A DNA stretch of 37,185 bases from Flavobacteriales bacterium (GTDB lineage Bacteria; Bacteroidota; Bacteroidia; Flavobacteriales_E; Vicingaceae), in the NCBI GenBank assembly GCA_020853105.1, contig JADYZM010000015.1:1-37185 (forward strand), written 5' to 3'. The notes beneath the pieces are model-generated. The model had not been told where the DNA came from and did no database searches. It saw only the letters and a program-made list of their open reading frames with translations. Positions within the stretch are counted from its first letter, which is position 1, and every line of letters begins with the position of its first letter. The translations under genes and the position numbers were made by a program. This document shows, one piece after another, positions 24,711 to 35,114 of the stretch.

Positions 24711-24744
24711 TTTTCTATTCTTAAATTGATTATTAAATTTTGGG

Positions 24745-24775
24745 CGAAGGTAGTTAATTATTTAAAAATTCTCAA
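24745..24775 (-). promoter_or_regulatory. gcvH: Promoter of gcvH
   Basis: On the minus strand TTG (24775-24773), 20 bp of spacer and TACCTTCG (24752-24745, one mismatch to TAnnTTTG) form a promoter between sprA and gcvH. The leader would be about 30 nt. It probably also drives the vanZ-like gene. Confidence 0.6.
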
Positions 24776-24805
24776 GGAATACACCTAACAATTTAGATGG
24801 TAAAT

Positions 24806-27800
24806 TTATTGAGACAGTATAAATCTCAGGGCAAAACCTGCATTAGTATTTGATGTTGGGAAAGTTGTCGAAATCAAAGGGGTAGTCGCAATATAATCGT
24901 AGAATAATCTAAAGTTAAGTTTCTGGCTAATCTTATAATCGGCTGTAAACTTTACTGAAAATATTTGTTGACCGCTCGTGAGCTGATTCACACCTTCTAC
25001 AATTTTTCTAATAATAGTGTTGTTATATCGTAATGAAAAATCGACTCTGGTGTCAATATCACTTTGAATTCTTCTTCGTATAAAAGGCACTCTGACTTGT
25101 CTGAATGTATAGCCCGAGCCGATACTCCACTCGTTACCTTTTACTTCGGTTATTTGGCTGTTTGCTAAACTCAATGAAGCATTTCTGTCTTTTTTGTATT
25201 CGACTTTAACAAGCATATTGTTTGCAAGAGTAACATCAACCCCTAAAAGTGGACCAAATTGTTCTGAAATAGACACAGATGATATTTGTTTAGGAGCGAC
25301 AAAGTTGTTGTCAACATCTCTAGCTGCTCCATTTGGAATATAAAATAAGTTGGTAGTAAATGAGCTCACATTAAATGTTGAGCGGTAGGAATGGTTTAAA
25401 CTGATTTTTTTGAATGCCCGATTCAACAAAGGAACTTTTTCAAGTCCGTCATAAGTAACTCTCCAATTTGGGATAGGAACATAGGAGTCAAAATTTTTGA
25501 GAGTAACATCATTTGGGTCATTTCCTGAATAAGCCGCCAAAAATGTAGGAATAAGTACTTCTTGAGATGTTCCGTTATAACCATCGCTATAATTACCAAC
25601 AAATCCGGAAGAATTTGGATTGTTGCTTCCTCTACGTCTTGAAACAATTTGACGAGCAGTTAAGAAATCGCTAAAAACTTTTGAATTCCAGCTACCTTCT
25701 TCATCACCATAAAATGATGTAAAAATTGACATGTATGACATGCTAAAATTACCGGTTTCTATGGGTGTAGGAAATTGATATCCGCCTGTTGTACCGTCGG
25801 AATTTACTAGAGAATCATTCCAGAAAAACTGCTGAGCCATATTGGTAGCATAGTTTCTATTCATGGTGAGTTGAATTCTCAAATTTTTCAAAGGATTTAC
25901 CGTTGCTCTTAAATTGTATTCCTCTTTGTAAGTTGTGTTGAATGAATACAATAATGACGCATTTGGGACTAACCATTCATTATCTGCTGCACGCAGAGCA
26001 AAATCGTCTTCTTGGATACCGGAAACAAACTTAAACCCAGGAGCTGAAAAACTTGGATTAAACCCAAGCACTGATGTTTCTTGAAAATAACCGGGCAATA
26101 GGGTTCCCTGAGATTTTGTGTAGGTTCCGGATATATTTTTTGTACTCATCAAGAATAATGAGATATGGTCAATAATGGTGAAAGGAATTGTTTTTCTCCA
26201 CATCTCGACTTTAGAAGTATCAGAATCTTTGAATTTTTTAAGTTCAAAAGGTGTATTTGCAGGTGGAAGTCCTACAGCCCAACCTTTAATCTTCGCATTT
26301 TCTGCTTGTGATTTCGTTTTGTCTGGTTTTTTTCTGTCAACAGCTCGCCTTTGTTGTCTTTCGGTAGAACGCTTATCAACATCTTTTAGATATTTGAATT
26401 CGTTATAAAATTTACCCAAATTCAATTGTCCATTAAAAGACAAAGTGTTTGAGTTTTGAATGGTATGCCCTAAGGTATCAGCGCCTATGGGTGCTCTTTG
26501 CCAATCATAATCTCCAGTATATCCGGCAGTTAATGTTATAAATTCCAAATAAGGCAGCTTGGATATAGGAATATCATAGTTAATATTAAACGAGTGGTGA
26601 TAATTGGTGTTGATTCCAAACTCTCTAAAGCTTTGTAGAACAGTATCTTTCCACTGTTCGTATTCTTGTTTATAATCGCTGTTAACACGTCCGTTTGCAG
26701 TAAGAGGCTCGTTTATAGATGCTTTATTTGTAGCATTAAATTCAAAACGCAAAGCTTTGGTTATATCATATTTTAAAGCATAAATTCGATTCCAGTAAAA
26801 ATATTTTTGATAATAGGTAGGCATTTCAAAATCAAAACCGGTATTGTTTCTGGCTCTTCTTTCAGAATACATTCTATCTACATCGGTTTGAAAACTGAGC
26901 AGTTTCGGTGCTAGATAAAAGTTAAAATCTTTTATCAATGCAAATGCTTTCTTTTTGGCAAAACTTGCATTATTAAAAGGGGTGTAATTTTTTGGATTGT
27001 TATTAAAAGCATAAGCTACACCACCTTTGTAATTTTTCTTTATATCAAACTGAGTTTCGGCGTTACGCATATAATATTTTGAATACCCGAAATTAAAAGA
27101 AAGGTTAGAAACATCGTAGAAGTGGCTCTTGGTTTGCCCTTTAGGCTTTAGTTTTCTAACATTGGTAAAGTTGATACTTCTGCGTTTCATGTATTCTTCT
27201 GTTCTGAACCCAACAGAATCACGATATTCCTCTGAAAAGTCAGTGTTATTTAATAAATCATTAAGCTCAATATCAGGGTCTAAAGGGTTGTATTTTGGAG
27301 TTATTTTTCCTTCTGTTTGGCTAAAATACATAGGCACACTGATGCCGACTTTTTCGGGGATAAACTTGCCCAACTCGATACCAGAAGATAAATCATAGCT
27401 TTTTTTGGTTACAATTTGGCGTTCATTCAATTTTTGCTGAATACTTCCAAAACCTGGAGTTGAATAATTACCCGCCAGAGCTATATTTCCCAAATCTGCA
27501 ACCTGAGCCGACAGTCTGGCTTGAGCTGCCCAGCCTCCTTCGTTATCAAAATCTGTCATTCTAAGCTCGTTCACCCATACCTCAGCACATTTTTCAAGTC
27601 CGTCATCACCCGGTCTGAGAGGTGATTGTTTATTGTTTCGAATACCAATCATGAATACTCTAACCTCAGCCAAGTTTGGATTTCCTTTTACTTTTATTTT
27701 ATTACCTTCATCATCTGCCTCGTAAGCCTTAATAATGCTCACTCCACTCTGGGGGTCTTCTAGCATTTGATTTCGTTTGAGTTTGATGTCTATTAATTTA

Positions 27801-30800
27801 GAAAATTCTAAATCGATATTGTTAGCGTCCGGCCAAACTGCATATTGGTCAGTTTCAATATCTTTGTTATAAAATCCGGGTGCGGTAACTTTTAATGGGA
27901 CTTCATATTCATAGTAGTTGTTGTTAAAGTCAGTTCCCATTCGAATAAAAAGAGATAAATCATCATTATTTAATGGGCTTGAGGTGTTTTTTTGTTCAGC
28001 ATGCACAAACATTTTCAATCGTTTGTATCGACGAATATCTACATCCATAATCTTAAATCCTGCACGAGCATCTCCGTCTTTTAGTCCACATACATTGAGA
28101 GCTAAAGCTTGCTCATTTAATTGATTTAATCCGGTATTGTTTGATGTTGGATTTGGGTTAATTTCACGTAGAATTCCCGGTGGAATTACATAGTTAACAG
28201 GTGTTTTGCTACTGTTTTCTTCAATATTTACAGCAGAAATTATGAATGAAGTAGTATTGTCGTCAGAACCTATAAAATCACCAAGGCTTAATAAACTTCC
28301 GTCGTATTTTCTCCATTCTCCTCTAACAAGCTGTAGCTGAGCAAATCTCAAAACTACAGGTTCACTGAATCCTTTCATAAAAACTCTCATAAATCGAATG
28401 GACTTGAAATCAGAAATATTACCAATAATTTTTTCAGGTTCACGAATTGGAATTTTGAACTGATACCAACGAATGGTTCTGCTTTGTCCGTTTGGAGTTG
28501 TTACATTAGTTTCCAACACATTTGTTATGTAGTTATTTCCAACATTTGAAGGATTAACTTGTGTGGGATTCATATTTACAACATATTGAAAATAGCTTTC
28601 TTTGAAATCTAAATTATTATTCAGGTTAATGTCTTCTGTGTTTGGTCGTGTTGTTGCCGAGGTTGAATATGCCTCAGTATATTGGTCAGAGGTTGGCGAG
28701 TTTCCTTGGGGTCCGTTGTATTTTTTATATCGCGTTAAAATATCTGTTTGAAGAGCATCATAGTCAGACCCTCTGTAATGGTGGTAATTATCTGCAGACG
28801 GGTCAGCACCAAAAGCAGACCCAAAAAAAGATAGTTCGTCAGCATCATTTAACCCATCATACCCAATATCTTGAAATGGTCTGGTGCTTGGAGTATTATC
28901 AAAAGCATTTACAAGTGCTTGAACTTTAGGAACTCTACCCCAGATAGTTGTGTCAACCAAATTGATGTTAGCTCCGGATGAATAGTCAATTGGACTTGTT
29001 GGCAATCCATTTTCAAAGCTTTTTCTGGAATCTTTTAGGATATCTTCTGAGATATTTCCCAAGTTGAAATATAGCTCTCCACCTCCGTGATTAGGGTTTC
29101 CATCCTCAGCATTGAATGGATCCATAACCCAAAATTGGATAAATTCAACGTTTGATGATTCAAAATCGGTTGTTTCAATTCTTCTCATAATACCACCCCA
29201 TCGTGTAGATGGATTGTTAAGCAAACCACTTGGTGCAATACCTGCTCCTGGAAAAGTTCCATTGTCAAAATTGTATGGACCTCGTTCTTCTGGATAATAT
29301 GCCAAATCTAAAATTGGCATATTGGTAATGATACCATTCGTCAAACTCTTATTTGGGAATACTTCGGTTTGTAGTACTTCACGCATATAGTGGTTTGATT
29401 GCATATTGGGGTTGGAAGATATATGACTTGGTGTTCTTGAATCGTTTCTCCAAAAAAGCGGGTCAATAACATACCAAGCCAATTTTGCTCTGTTGAAACC
29501 ATAAGCCAAAGTATTTGACAATGCTCCATCACCTTCTGGGAAAATATCAGGTTGACCTTGTGGAGTAGATGCTAAATTCCACATGGTAATAGTCGATAAA
29601 TCTATTGTTGATTGGCTTCCTTCGAAATCATCGAGGTATGCTGTTCCAGACTTACTGATTGCAGATGGATTGCCAGGTAATAAATGAGCAAATTCTGACT
29701 CAAAGGTAAGTGTTGATTTTTCTTTTGTGCTGTAAATTGGCAGTTTGTCAGCCCAACGAGTTAAAAAGGGAGCATCGGTGGAGTAGGTTACATCGAAACC
29801 ATAAATAGTATTATTGATAGGCTCATCACCAATGTTGACTTTTGGTGTTAATGGGCGTTCAGATAGGTTGATAACAGTACCTCCAATGTTGAATTTATCA
29901 CTAATACGATAATCTAACCTGGTTCCCATAAGGGTTTTAGTTTGAATGTTGAATAGAGATTGGCTTTCGAGTGAAATTTTGATTGGAGTACCCGATTGCA
30001 AAATCCCATCATTGATGATACGTACTCTTCCTAAATTGTAATCTACAGTATAGTCCACATTTTCGGTAAGTGTAGCTCCGCCAGCGGTAACAACAACTGA
30101 ACCTTGAGGAACATTGAGTGCATTTAATGAAATATCTGCACTTGAAGAAGAAGAGTATTTTCCTTTTAAGGTAAACCTATTTTTATTTGCATCTTGTTTG
30201 GCTAAAACTTGAGTAGTGGAGTATAGGGAATCAAACGCATATTTTTCGGCAAGTGCAGGGTCTGTAAACTTACTGCGAAGATTGGAACCAAAAGGTTCCA
30301 AAACAGGAAAATAAACACGCCCATTGCTGGAATTGATAGTTACACCATTGATAAAATCAAAAACTCCATCGGGGCTGGCTTGATTTTGATTGTTTAATCT
30401 GTCCAAATTCATCAAACCGATAATTGGTTTATTGCTAAGCCCATCTTCGGGGATAAATGGTATTTGAACGCCAGTTGCAGGATTTAAGTAATCTATATTG
30501 AAGAAAAAATCACTTTGGGAGATATTGAAAGCTCCTAAGGCATATACGTTTTTCATCATCAAATTCCATGTTGGAAGGTTTGTATTTAAAATCGTTGGTC
30601 TAAGCATTTTGGTGTAAAGTGCTTCTTGACCGGCAATACCATCAGTAGAAAATTCTCCTACTTGATAAACCTGCCCATCAATTGTATACTGGTAAGCAAC
30701 TGCTAAAATCTGGTCGGGTTGAAGAGCTGAGTTTAAAGAAACATATCCCAACTGAGGATTAAGAATATATTCAGAAGGATTTAATAATCGGGCATTTTCA

Positions 30801-32155
30801 TATTTTTCGAAATCTGTTCCATTTTCGAATCCTAAGGCTTCAAGAGTTTGACTTGCGGTAACAAATCCTCGAATATCTGTAAATGCAGGATATCCGGCAG
30901 TTAGGTTTGTATAGAGATTATTCGCATTGTTTATCGGATGTGTTGAGTTTGGAGATACATCGGAATCTGTAACCAAGACATCGTTGTATATATTGGTTTG
31001 GGTTGCTTCTCCCAAATCCATAAAAGCAATAATATTTTTGGTATTTTCAACGGCATTGTTGATGTTTGAAGTCCACACTTCAACTTTTATAATATTTACC
31101 CTAGATTTAAGAACAGGTGGAGAGGACAAAAAATTCTCGTAGTTATCTCTAAAATACTGCGAAAGGAAAAAGTGTTTATTGTCTTCATAGTCAGATGCTG
31201 GTTTTTCGAAAGTTTGTATTTGTGCTCCACCTTGAACGTTAATTTCTTTTTTTTCGCCGCGTTCTTGAGATAAAACGCTTGTAACATACAATCGACCAAA
31301 CTTAAGTTCGGTTTTTACACCAAAAAGTGTTTGACTTCCGGTTATTAATGAACCTTTTAAAGGCATAGACACATTACCAGCCTCTATTTTCTGAATAATT
31401 TCGTCTTCATAACCTGTATATTCGATTTTCATTTGATTTTCAAAATCAAATGTTGCTTCAGTATTGTATGTTGTTGATAGCTTGAGTTTTTCTCCAATGT
31501 TTCCTACAACGTTGAGTTGTATTTTTTGGTCGAAGTTAAAAGTAGTTGTACTTCGTTGGTTTTCAGGAAGAGCAGGGTTTTCTCTGGTAGAATGGTTGAT
31601 ACCAAAAGATAATTCAGCCGAGCCTTGCGGTCGAATGTCGATGGTGTTTCCTCCGAAAATACGGTCAAAAGCTTTGCTTTTAATGGTTAGTGAAGGTCTG
31701 AATCCTTTCGTTTGATTAATGTCTTCAGCAGCGGCTTTTTCTCGCCAGTATTTTTGTAATGATTTTTTAGAGTCGTAATTTATGTATTCTTCAAAATCCA
31801 TGTAGGTTGGATATTTGATGTTTTTGTCGCCAACTTTTTCGTAGTAATTATAGTTTTCGGTTTCCGGGTCGTATTCAAACCCTGTTTTAACGTTTGAAGG
31901 ATTATTCAAATACATGCCGCCTGAATTGGATTCATTTGGGTTTCCTACACCATCTTTAAACGGGAATGGAAGCTCAATTTCAGGGCTATCCATTGGTGTA
32001 TTTATTTCTTTGAAAAAAGTTTTATTAGAAGGTTGTGCATTGATTTTTGAAGGATAAAAAACATAATTGATAAAAGTAATGAGCACAGAAAAACCCAATA
32101 CTAAGCCAATGTGATGATATTTTTTATTGATTTTCTTCAAAACAAACGAAAGCAA
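24806..32155 (-). CDS. sprA: SprA, T9SS outer-membrane translocon, TTG start
   Basis: A 2449-residue protein, in line with the roughly 2400 residues of flavobacterial SprA (Sov in Porphyromonas). SprA forms the very large single-chain 36-strand outer-membrane barrel through which T9SS cargo leaves the cell, and is needed for gliding where present. The N-terminus has a signal sequence (IGLVLGFSVLITFINYVF, cleavage near KINAQ). Matching features include the early block FRPSLTIKSKAFDRIFGG, many beta-strand pairs, and the C-terminal half of barrel strands ending TNAGFALRFILSQ. The start must be TTG at 32155 or TTG five codons on; no ATG occurs before residue 55. The TTG directly abuts the ruvA TAA, so translation is probably coupled. 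It likely forms an operon with maeB and ruvA upstream. Confidence 0.96.
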   Translation of the reverse strand: MLSFVLKKINKKYHHIGLVLGFSVLITFINYVFYPSKINAQPSNKTFFKEINTPMDSPEIELPFPFKDGVGNPNESNSGGMYLNNPSNVKTGFEYDPETENYNYYEKVGDKNIKYPTYMDFEEYINYDSKKSLQKYWREKAAAEDINQTKGFRPSLTIKSKAFDRIFGGNTIDIRPQGSAELSFGINHSTRENPALPENQRSTTTFNFDQKIQLNVVGNIGEKLKLSTTYNTEATFDFENQMKIEYTGYEDEIIQKIEAGNVSMPLKGSLITGSQTLFGVKTELKFGRLYVTSVLSQERGEKKEINVQGGAQIQTFEKPASDYEDNKHFFLSQYFRDNYENFLSSPPVLKSRVNIIKVEVWTSNINNAVENTKNIIAFMDLGEATQTNIYNDVLVTDSDVSPNSTHPINNANNLYTNLTAGYPAFTDIRGFVTASQTLEALGFENGTDFEKYENARLLNPSEYILNPQLGYVSLNSALQPDQILAVAYQYTIDGQVYQVGEFSTDGIAGQEALYTKMLRPTILNTNLPTWNLMMKNVYALGAFNISQSDFFFNIDYLNPATGVQIPFIPEDGLSNKPIIGLMNLDRLNNQNQASPDGVFDFINGVTINSSNGRVYFPVLEPFGSNLRSKFTDPALAEKYAFDSLYSTTQVLAKQDANKNRFTLKGKYSSSSSADISLNALNVPQGSVVVTAGGATLTENVDYTVDYNLGRVRIINDGILQSGTPIKISLESQSLFNIQTKTLMGTRLDYRISDKFNIGGTVINLSERPLTPKVNIGDEPINNTIYGFDVTYSTDAPFLTRWADKLPIYSTKEKSTLTFESEFAHLLPGNPSAISKSGTAYLDDFEGSQSTIDLSTITMWNLASTPQGQPDIFPEGDGALSNTLAYGFNRAKLAWYVIDPLFWRNDSRTPSHISSNPNMQSNHYMREVLQTEVFPNKSLTNGIITNMPILDLAYYPEERGPYNFDNGTFPGAGIAPSGLLNNPSTRWGGIMRRIETTDFESSNVEFIQFWVMDPFNAEDGNPNHGGGELYFNLGNISEDILKDSRKSFENGLPTSPIDYSSGANINLVDTTIWGRVPKVQALVNAFDNTPSTRPFQDIGYDGLNDADELSFFGSAFGADPSADNYHHYRGSDYDALQTDILTRYKKYNGPQGNSPTSDQYTEAYSTSATTRPNTEDINLNNNLDFKESYFQYVVNMNPTQVNPSNVGNNYITNVLETNVTTPNGQSRTIRWYQFKIPIREPEKIIGNISDFKSIRFMRVFMKGFSEPVVLRFAQLQLVRGEWRKYDGSLLSLGDFIGSDDNTTSFIISAVNIEENSSKTPVNYVIPPGILREINPNPTSNNTGLNQLNEQALALNVCGLKDGDARAGFKIMDVDIRRYKRLKMFVHAEQKNTSSPLNNDDLSLFIRMGTDFNNNYYEYEVPLKVTAPGFYNKDIETDQYAVWPDANNIDLEFSKLIDIKLKRNQMLEDPQSGVSIIKAYEADDEGNKIKVKGNPNLAEVRVFMIGIRNNKQSPLRPGDDGLEKCAEVWVNELRMTDFDNEGGWAAQARLSAQVADLGNIALAGNYSTPGFGSIQQKLNERQIVTKKSYDLSSGIELGKFIPEKVGISVPMYFSQTEGKITPKYNPLDPDIELNDLLNNTDFSEEYRDSVGFRTEEYMKRRSINFTNVRKLKPKGQTKSHFYDVSNLSFNFGYSKYYMRNAETQFDIKKNYKGGVAYAFNNNPKNYTPFNNASFAKKKAFALIKDFNFYLAPKLLSFQTDVDRMYSERRARNNTGFDFEMPTYYQKYFYWNRIYALKYDITKALRFEFNATNKASINEPLTANGRVNSDYKQEYEQWKDTVLQSFREFGINTNYHHSFNINYDIPISKLPYLEFITLTAGYTGDYDWQRAPIGADTLGHTIQNSNTLSFNGQLNLGKFYNEFKYLKDVDKRSTERQQRRAVDRKKPDKTKSQAENAKIKGWAVGLPPANTPFELKKFKDSDTSKVEMWRKTIPFTIIDHISLFLMSTKNISGTYTKSQGTLLPGYFQETSVLGFNPSFSAPGFKFVSGIQEDDFALRAADNEWLVPNASLLYSFNTTYKEEYNLRATVNPLKNLRIQLTMNRNYATNMAQQFFWNDSLVNSDGTTGGYQFPTPIETGNFSMSYMSIFTSFYGDEEGSWNSKVFSDFLTARQIVSRRRGSNNPNSSGFVGNYSDGYNGTSQEVLIPTFLAAYSGNDPNDVTLKNFDSYVPIPNWRVTYDGLEKVPLLNRAFKKISLNHSYRSTFNVSSFTTNLFYIPNGAARDVDNNFVAPKQISSVSISEQFGPLLGVDVTLANNMLVKVEYKKDRNASLSLANSQITEVKGNEWSIGSGYTFRQVRVPFIRRRIQSDIDTRVDFSLRYNNTIIRKIVEGVNQLTSGQQIFSVKFTADYKISQKLNFRLFYDYIATTPLISTTFPTSNTNAGFALRFILSQ

Positions 32156-32737
32156 TTAAAGGCTTTTTAGAGTGCGTTTAATTAGCTCTTCTACAGATAA
32201 ATTAGGGTTCTCCTGCATAATTTTAGTCAATACTTTATCAGCCGGTAATTTTGAAAATCCCAACATGACAAGAGCACTTAACGCTTCTTCTTTAAGAGTA
32301 TTGTTTGAAACAACAGAAAAAATTTCAGTTGAATTTGATTTTGAAATTTTATCACGCAAATCAATAATAATTCTTTCAGCAGTTTTTAATCCAATTCCTT
32401 TAACACTTTTTAGGGTATTTACGTTGCCGGAAATAATGGCTGCTTTAGTATCATCGGGCGATAGAGAGGATAAAATCATCATGGCAGTGCTTGACCCTAC
32501 CCCTGAAACAGAGATTAATTGTCTAAACAGTTCTCGTTCGCTTTTTTCTTTAAATCCATAGAGCAGATGGGCATCTTCTCTAACAACAAAATGTGTGTAT
32601 AACATACAACTTTCATTGTTATCTATGCTAGAGTATGTGTGCAAAGAGATGTTGAGCTGATATCCCACACCGTTGCAATCAATTACAACATAAGCAGGAT
32701 TTTTTTCAATTAATTTACCTTTAATTTGAGCTATCAT
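32156..32737 (-). CDS. ruvA: Holliday junction branch migration protein RuvA
   Basis: A 193-residue DNA-binding protein that forms the tetramer holding the Holliday junction for the RuvB motor. The OB-fold domain opens MIAQIKGKLIEKNPAYVVID. Two helix-hairpin-helix motifs follow: ISVSGVGSSTAMMILSSL and LKSVKGIGLKTAERIIIDL. The flexible acidic linker and domain III (EEALSALVMLGFSKLPADKV) complete it. Its stop codon touches the first base of the sprA TTG start, and it begins 15 bp after maeB. The pairing of ruvA with sprA is familiar from flavobacteria. Confidence 0.97.
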   Translation of the reverse strand: MIAQIKGKLIEKNPAYVVIDCNGVGYQLNISLHTYSSIDNNESCMLYTHFVVREDAHLLYGFKEKSERELFRQLISVSGVGSSTAMMILSSLSPDDTKAAIISGNVNTLKSVKGIGLKTAERIIIDLRDKISKSNSTEIFSVVSNNTLKEEALSALVMLGFSKLPADKVLTKIMQENPNLSVEELIKRTLKSL

Positions 32738-32752
32738 GGGCTGTTGAGTTAT

Positions 32753-35032
32753 TTATTTTTTATTTTGGGCGTCTGAAACGGCTATAGTAACCATATTCAC
32801 AATTTCTCTTACAGAACTACCTAATTGTAAAATATGAACGGGTTTTTTCATACCCATTAATATAGGACCGATAGTTTCCATACCACCCATTTCTTGTAAT
32901 AATTTATACGCAATGTTTCCTGCAGAAAGGTTTGGAAAAATTAACGTATTGGTATTCTTTTTTGCAAGTTCAGAAAATGGAAATATTTCATCTCTAAGCT
33001 CTTTGTTAACAGCAAAATTTCCCTGTATTTCTCCGTCAACTACGATTTCAGGGTATTTTTCGTGTAAAATTTTAGCTGCTTCTCTCATTTTTACTGCATC
33101 TTCTTCTTCAGATGAACCAAAATTTGAGTATGATAACAGAGCAATTTTTGGGTTTATCTTTAATCGTTGAATAACTCTGGCAGTTAAAACAGTAATATCC
33201 ACAATATCTTGTGCGGTAGGGTTGATATTTACGGTGGTGTCAGCCAAGAAAAAAGGACCTTGTTTGGTCATTAAAATGTACATACCAGCAATTTTTTTCA
33301 CTTCATCTTCAGTTCCAATCACTTGTAATGCAGGTCTGATGGTATTTCTATAATTCCTAGTGAGACCAGAAATCAGTGCATCTGCATCTCCAACTTCTAC
33401 CATTGCAGATCCAAAATAGTTACGACTTCTAACCATATCTCTGGCTTCGAACAAAGTAACTCCTCTTCTTTTTCTTTTTTCAAATAAAAGCTCGGCATAT
33501 CTGTTTTTTCGGGCGGTTTCTTTTGAACTTCTTGGGTCAATAATTGTTAAGTCAGAAATATCTAAATTAAATTCTTTTGCGATTTCTTCGATACGTTTTA
33601 CTTTTCCTAGTAAAATTGGTATTGCTATACCTTCGTCTTTTACAATTGTGGCTGCTTTTAAAGTTTTATAGTTGTCTGCTTCTGCAAAAACAACTCGTTT
33701 TGGGTTGCGTTTGGTACGTTGATTAATATTTTTTAATAATTTATTGTCCAATCCTAATCTACTGTCGAGTTGGTTTTTATATTCATCCCAATCTTTGATG
33801 CAATGTTTTGCGACACCTGATTCAATTGCAGCCTTTGCTACTGCTGGTGCTATGGTTGAAATCAATCGAGGGTCCATGGGTTTGGGTATTATAAAGTCTT
33901 TTCCGAAAACTATGTTTTTTTCGGAGTAGGCTTCGTTTACTTCTTCAGGAACAGTTTCTTTGGCAAGAGCAGCTAATGCATAAACAGCAGCCAACTTCAT
34001 TTCTTCGTTGATACAAGTTGCTCTAACATCTAATGCACCTCTAAATATATAAGGAAACCCAAGAACATTATTAACTTGATTAGGAAAATCAGACCTTCCG
34101 GTTGCCATAATGATATCTTTTCGTGAAGACATAGCATCTTTGTAAGAAATTTCGGGATTCGGGTTTGCTAATGCAAAAACAATAGGATTTTTTGACATGG
34201 ATTGCACCATTTTTTTTGTAACAATATTTCCTTTGGATAGTCCAAGAAACATGTCTGCATCAACCATAGCTTCTGCAAGTGTGTTTATCTTTCTTTTTGT
34301 AGCAAATTCTTTTTTGGAAGGAGCCAAATCTTTTCTGTCGGAACGAATTACACCTTCGCTATCCAACATAACTATGTTTTTGGCTTGAACACCAAGTCTT
34401 TTATATAATTTTGTGCAAGAAACGGCAGAAGCTCCTGCACCACTAACAACCAGCTTAATATCTTCCAGTTTTTTTCCGGCAAGTTCTGCTGCATTCAGTA
34501 AAGCAGCAGATGAAATGATAGCTGTGCCGTGTTGGTCATCATGCATCAATGGAATTTTAAGTTCTTCTTTGAGTCTTCTCTCAATTTCAAAACACTCCGG
34601 AGCTTTTATGTCTTCCAAGTTAATACCACCAAAAGTTGGTGAAATTGCTTTTACGGTATTAACAAACGCATCGATATCTGTTGCATCAACCTCTATGTCA
34701 AACACATCAATATCAGCATAAATTTTAAATAGAAGTCCTTTTCCTTCCATTACAGGTTTTGAAGCTAATGGACCGATATTACCTATTCCTAAAACCGCAG
34801 TCCCGTTAGAAATAACTGCAACCAAATTTCCTTTTGATGTGTATTTATAAACGTCTTCAGGTTTATCTGCAATTTCCATACAAGGAACAGCAACACCAGG
34901 TGAATATGCTAACGTCAAATCCCTTTGTGTACTGTATGGTTTTGTTGGAACAACTTCTATTTTTCCAGGCTTTCCCTGTGAATGATATTCTAAAGCGTCA
35001 ATATCTCTACGTGATTTTCCCATTTTTTTCAT
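32753..35032 (-). CDS. maeB: NADP-dependent malic enzyme fused to phosphotransacetylase-like domain
   Basis: A 759-residue cytoplasmic enzyme that oxidatively decarboxylates malate to pyruvate, supplying NADPH. The malic domain has [40 protein letters not shown] and the NAD(P)-binding [19 protein letters not shown]. From about residue 435 a phosphate acetyltransferase-like domain follows ([19 protein letters not shown] to [20 protein letters not shown]). This is the MaeB architecture, where the second domain is mainly regulatory, responding to acetyl-CoA. The start is set at the ATG at 35032 ([18 protein letters not shown]); the longer reading from 35068 adds 12 residues unlike the family. 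ATG at 35023 is also possible. First gene of the maeB-ruvA-sprA unit. Confidence 0.95.
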   Translation of the reverse strand: MKKMGKSRRDIDALEYHSQGKPGKIEVVPTKPYSTQRDLTLAYSPGVAVPCMEIADKPEDVYKYTSKGNLVAVISNGTAVLGIGNIGPLASKPVMEGKGLLFKIYADIDVFDIEVDATDIDAFVNTVKAISPTFGGINLEDIKAPECFEIERRLKEELKIPLMHDDQHGTAIISSAALLNAAELAGKKLEDIKLVVSGAGASAVSCTKLYKRLGVQAKNIVMLDSEGVIRSDRKDLAPSKKEFATKRKINTLAEAMVDADMFLGLSKGNIVTKKMVQSMSKNPIVFALANPNPEISYKDAMSSRKDIIMATGRSDFPNQVNNVLGFPYIFRGALDVRATCINEEMKLAAVYALAALAKETVPEEVNEAYSEKNIVFGKDFIIPKPMDPRLISTIAPAVAKAAIESGVAKHCIKDWDEYKNQLDSRLGLDNKLLKNINQRTKRNPKRVVFAEADNYKTLKAATIVKDEGIAIPILLGKVKRIEEIAKEFNLDISDLTIIDPRSSKETARKNRYAELLFEKRKRRGVTLFEARDMVRSRNYFGSAMVEVGDADALISGLTRNYRNTIRPALQVIGTEDEVKKIAGMYILMTKQGPFFLADTTVNINPTAQDIVDITVLTARVIQRLKINPKIALLSYSNFGSSEEEDAVKMREAAKILHEKYPEIVVDGEIQGNFAVNKELRDEIFPFSELAKKNTNTLIFPNLSAGNIAYKLLQEMGGMETIGPILMGMKKPVHILQLGSSVREIVNMVTIAVSDAQNKK

Positions 35033-35114
35033 ATTTCTCGAACCCGTAAAAGTAATAATAATCTTCACAACAAAAACAGCATATTTTTTTAAATAAAAAC
35101 CCTACATTAGCTGT

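Noticed and set aside
24806..32155. Many 60-100-codon frames on the plus strand and in other minus frames inside sprA
   Set aside because: They lie within a single continuous SprA coding frame, have no start context or recognisable motifs, and are expected by chance over 7 kb.
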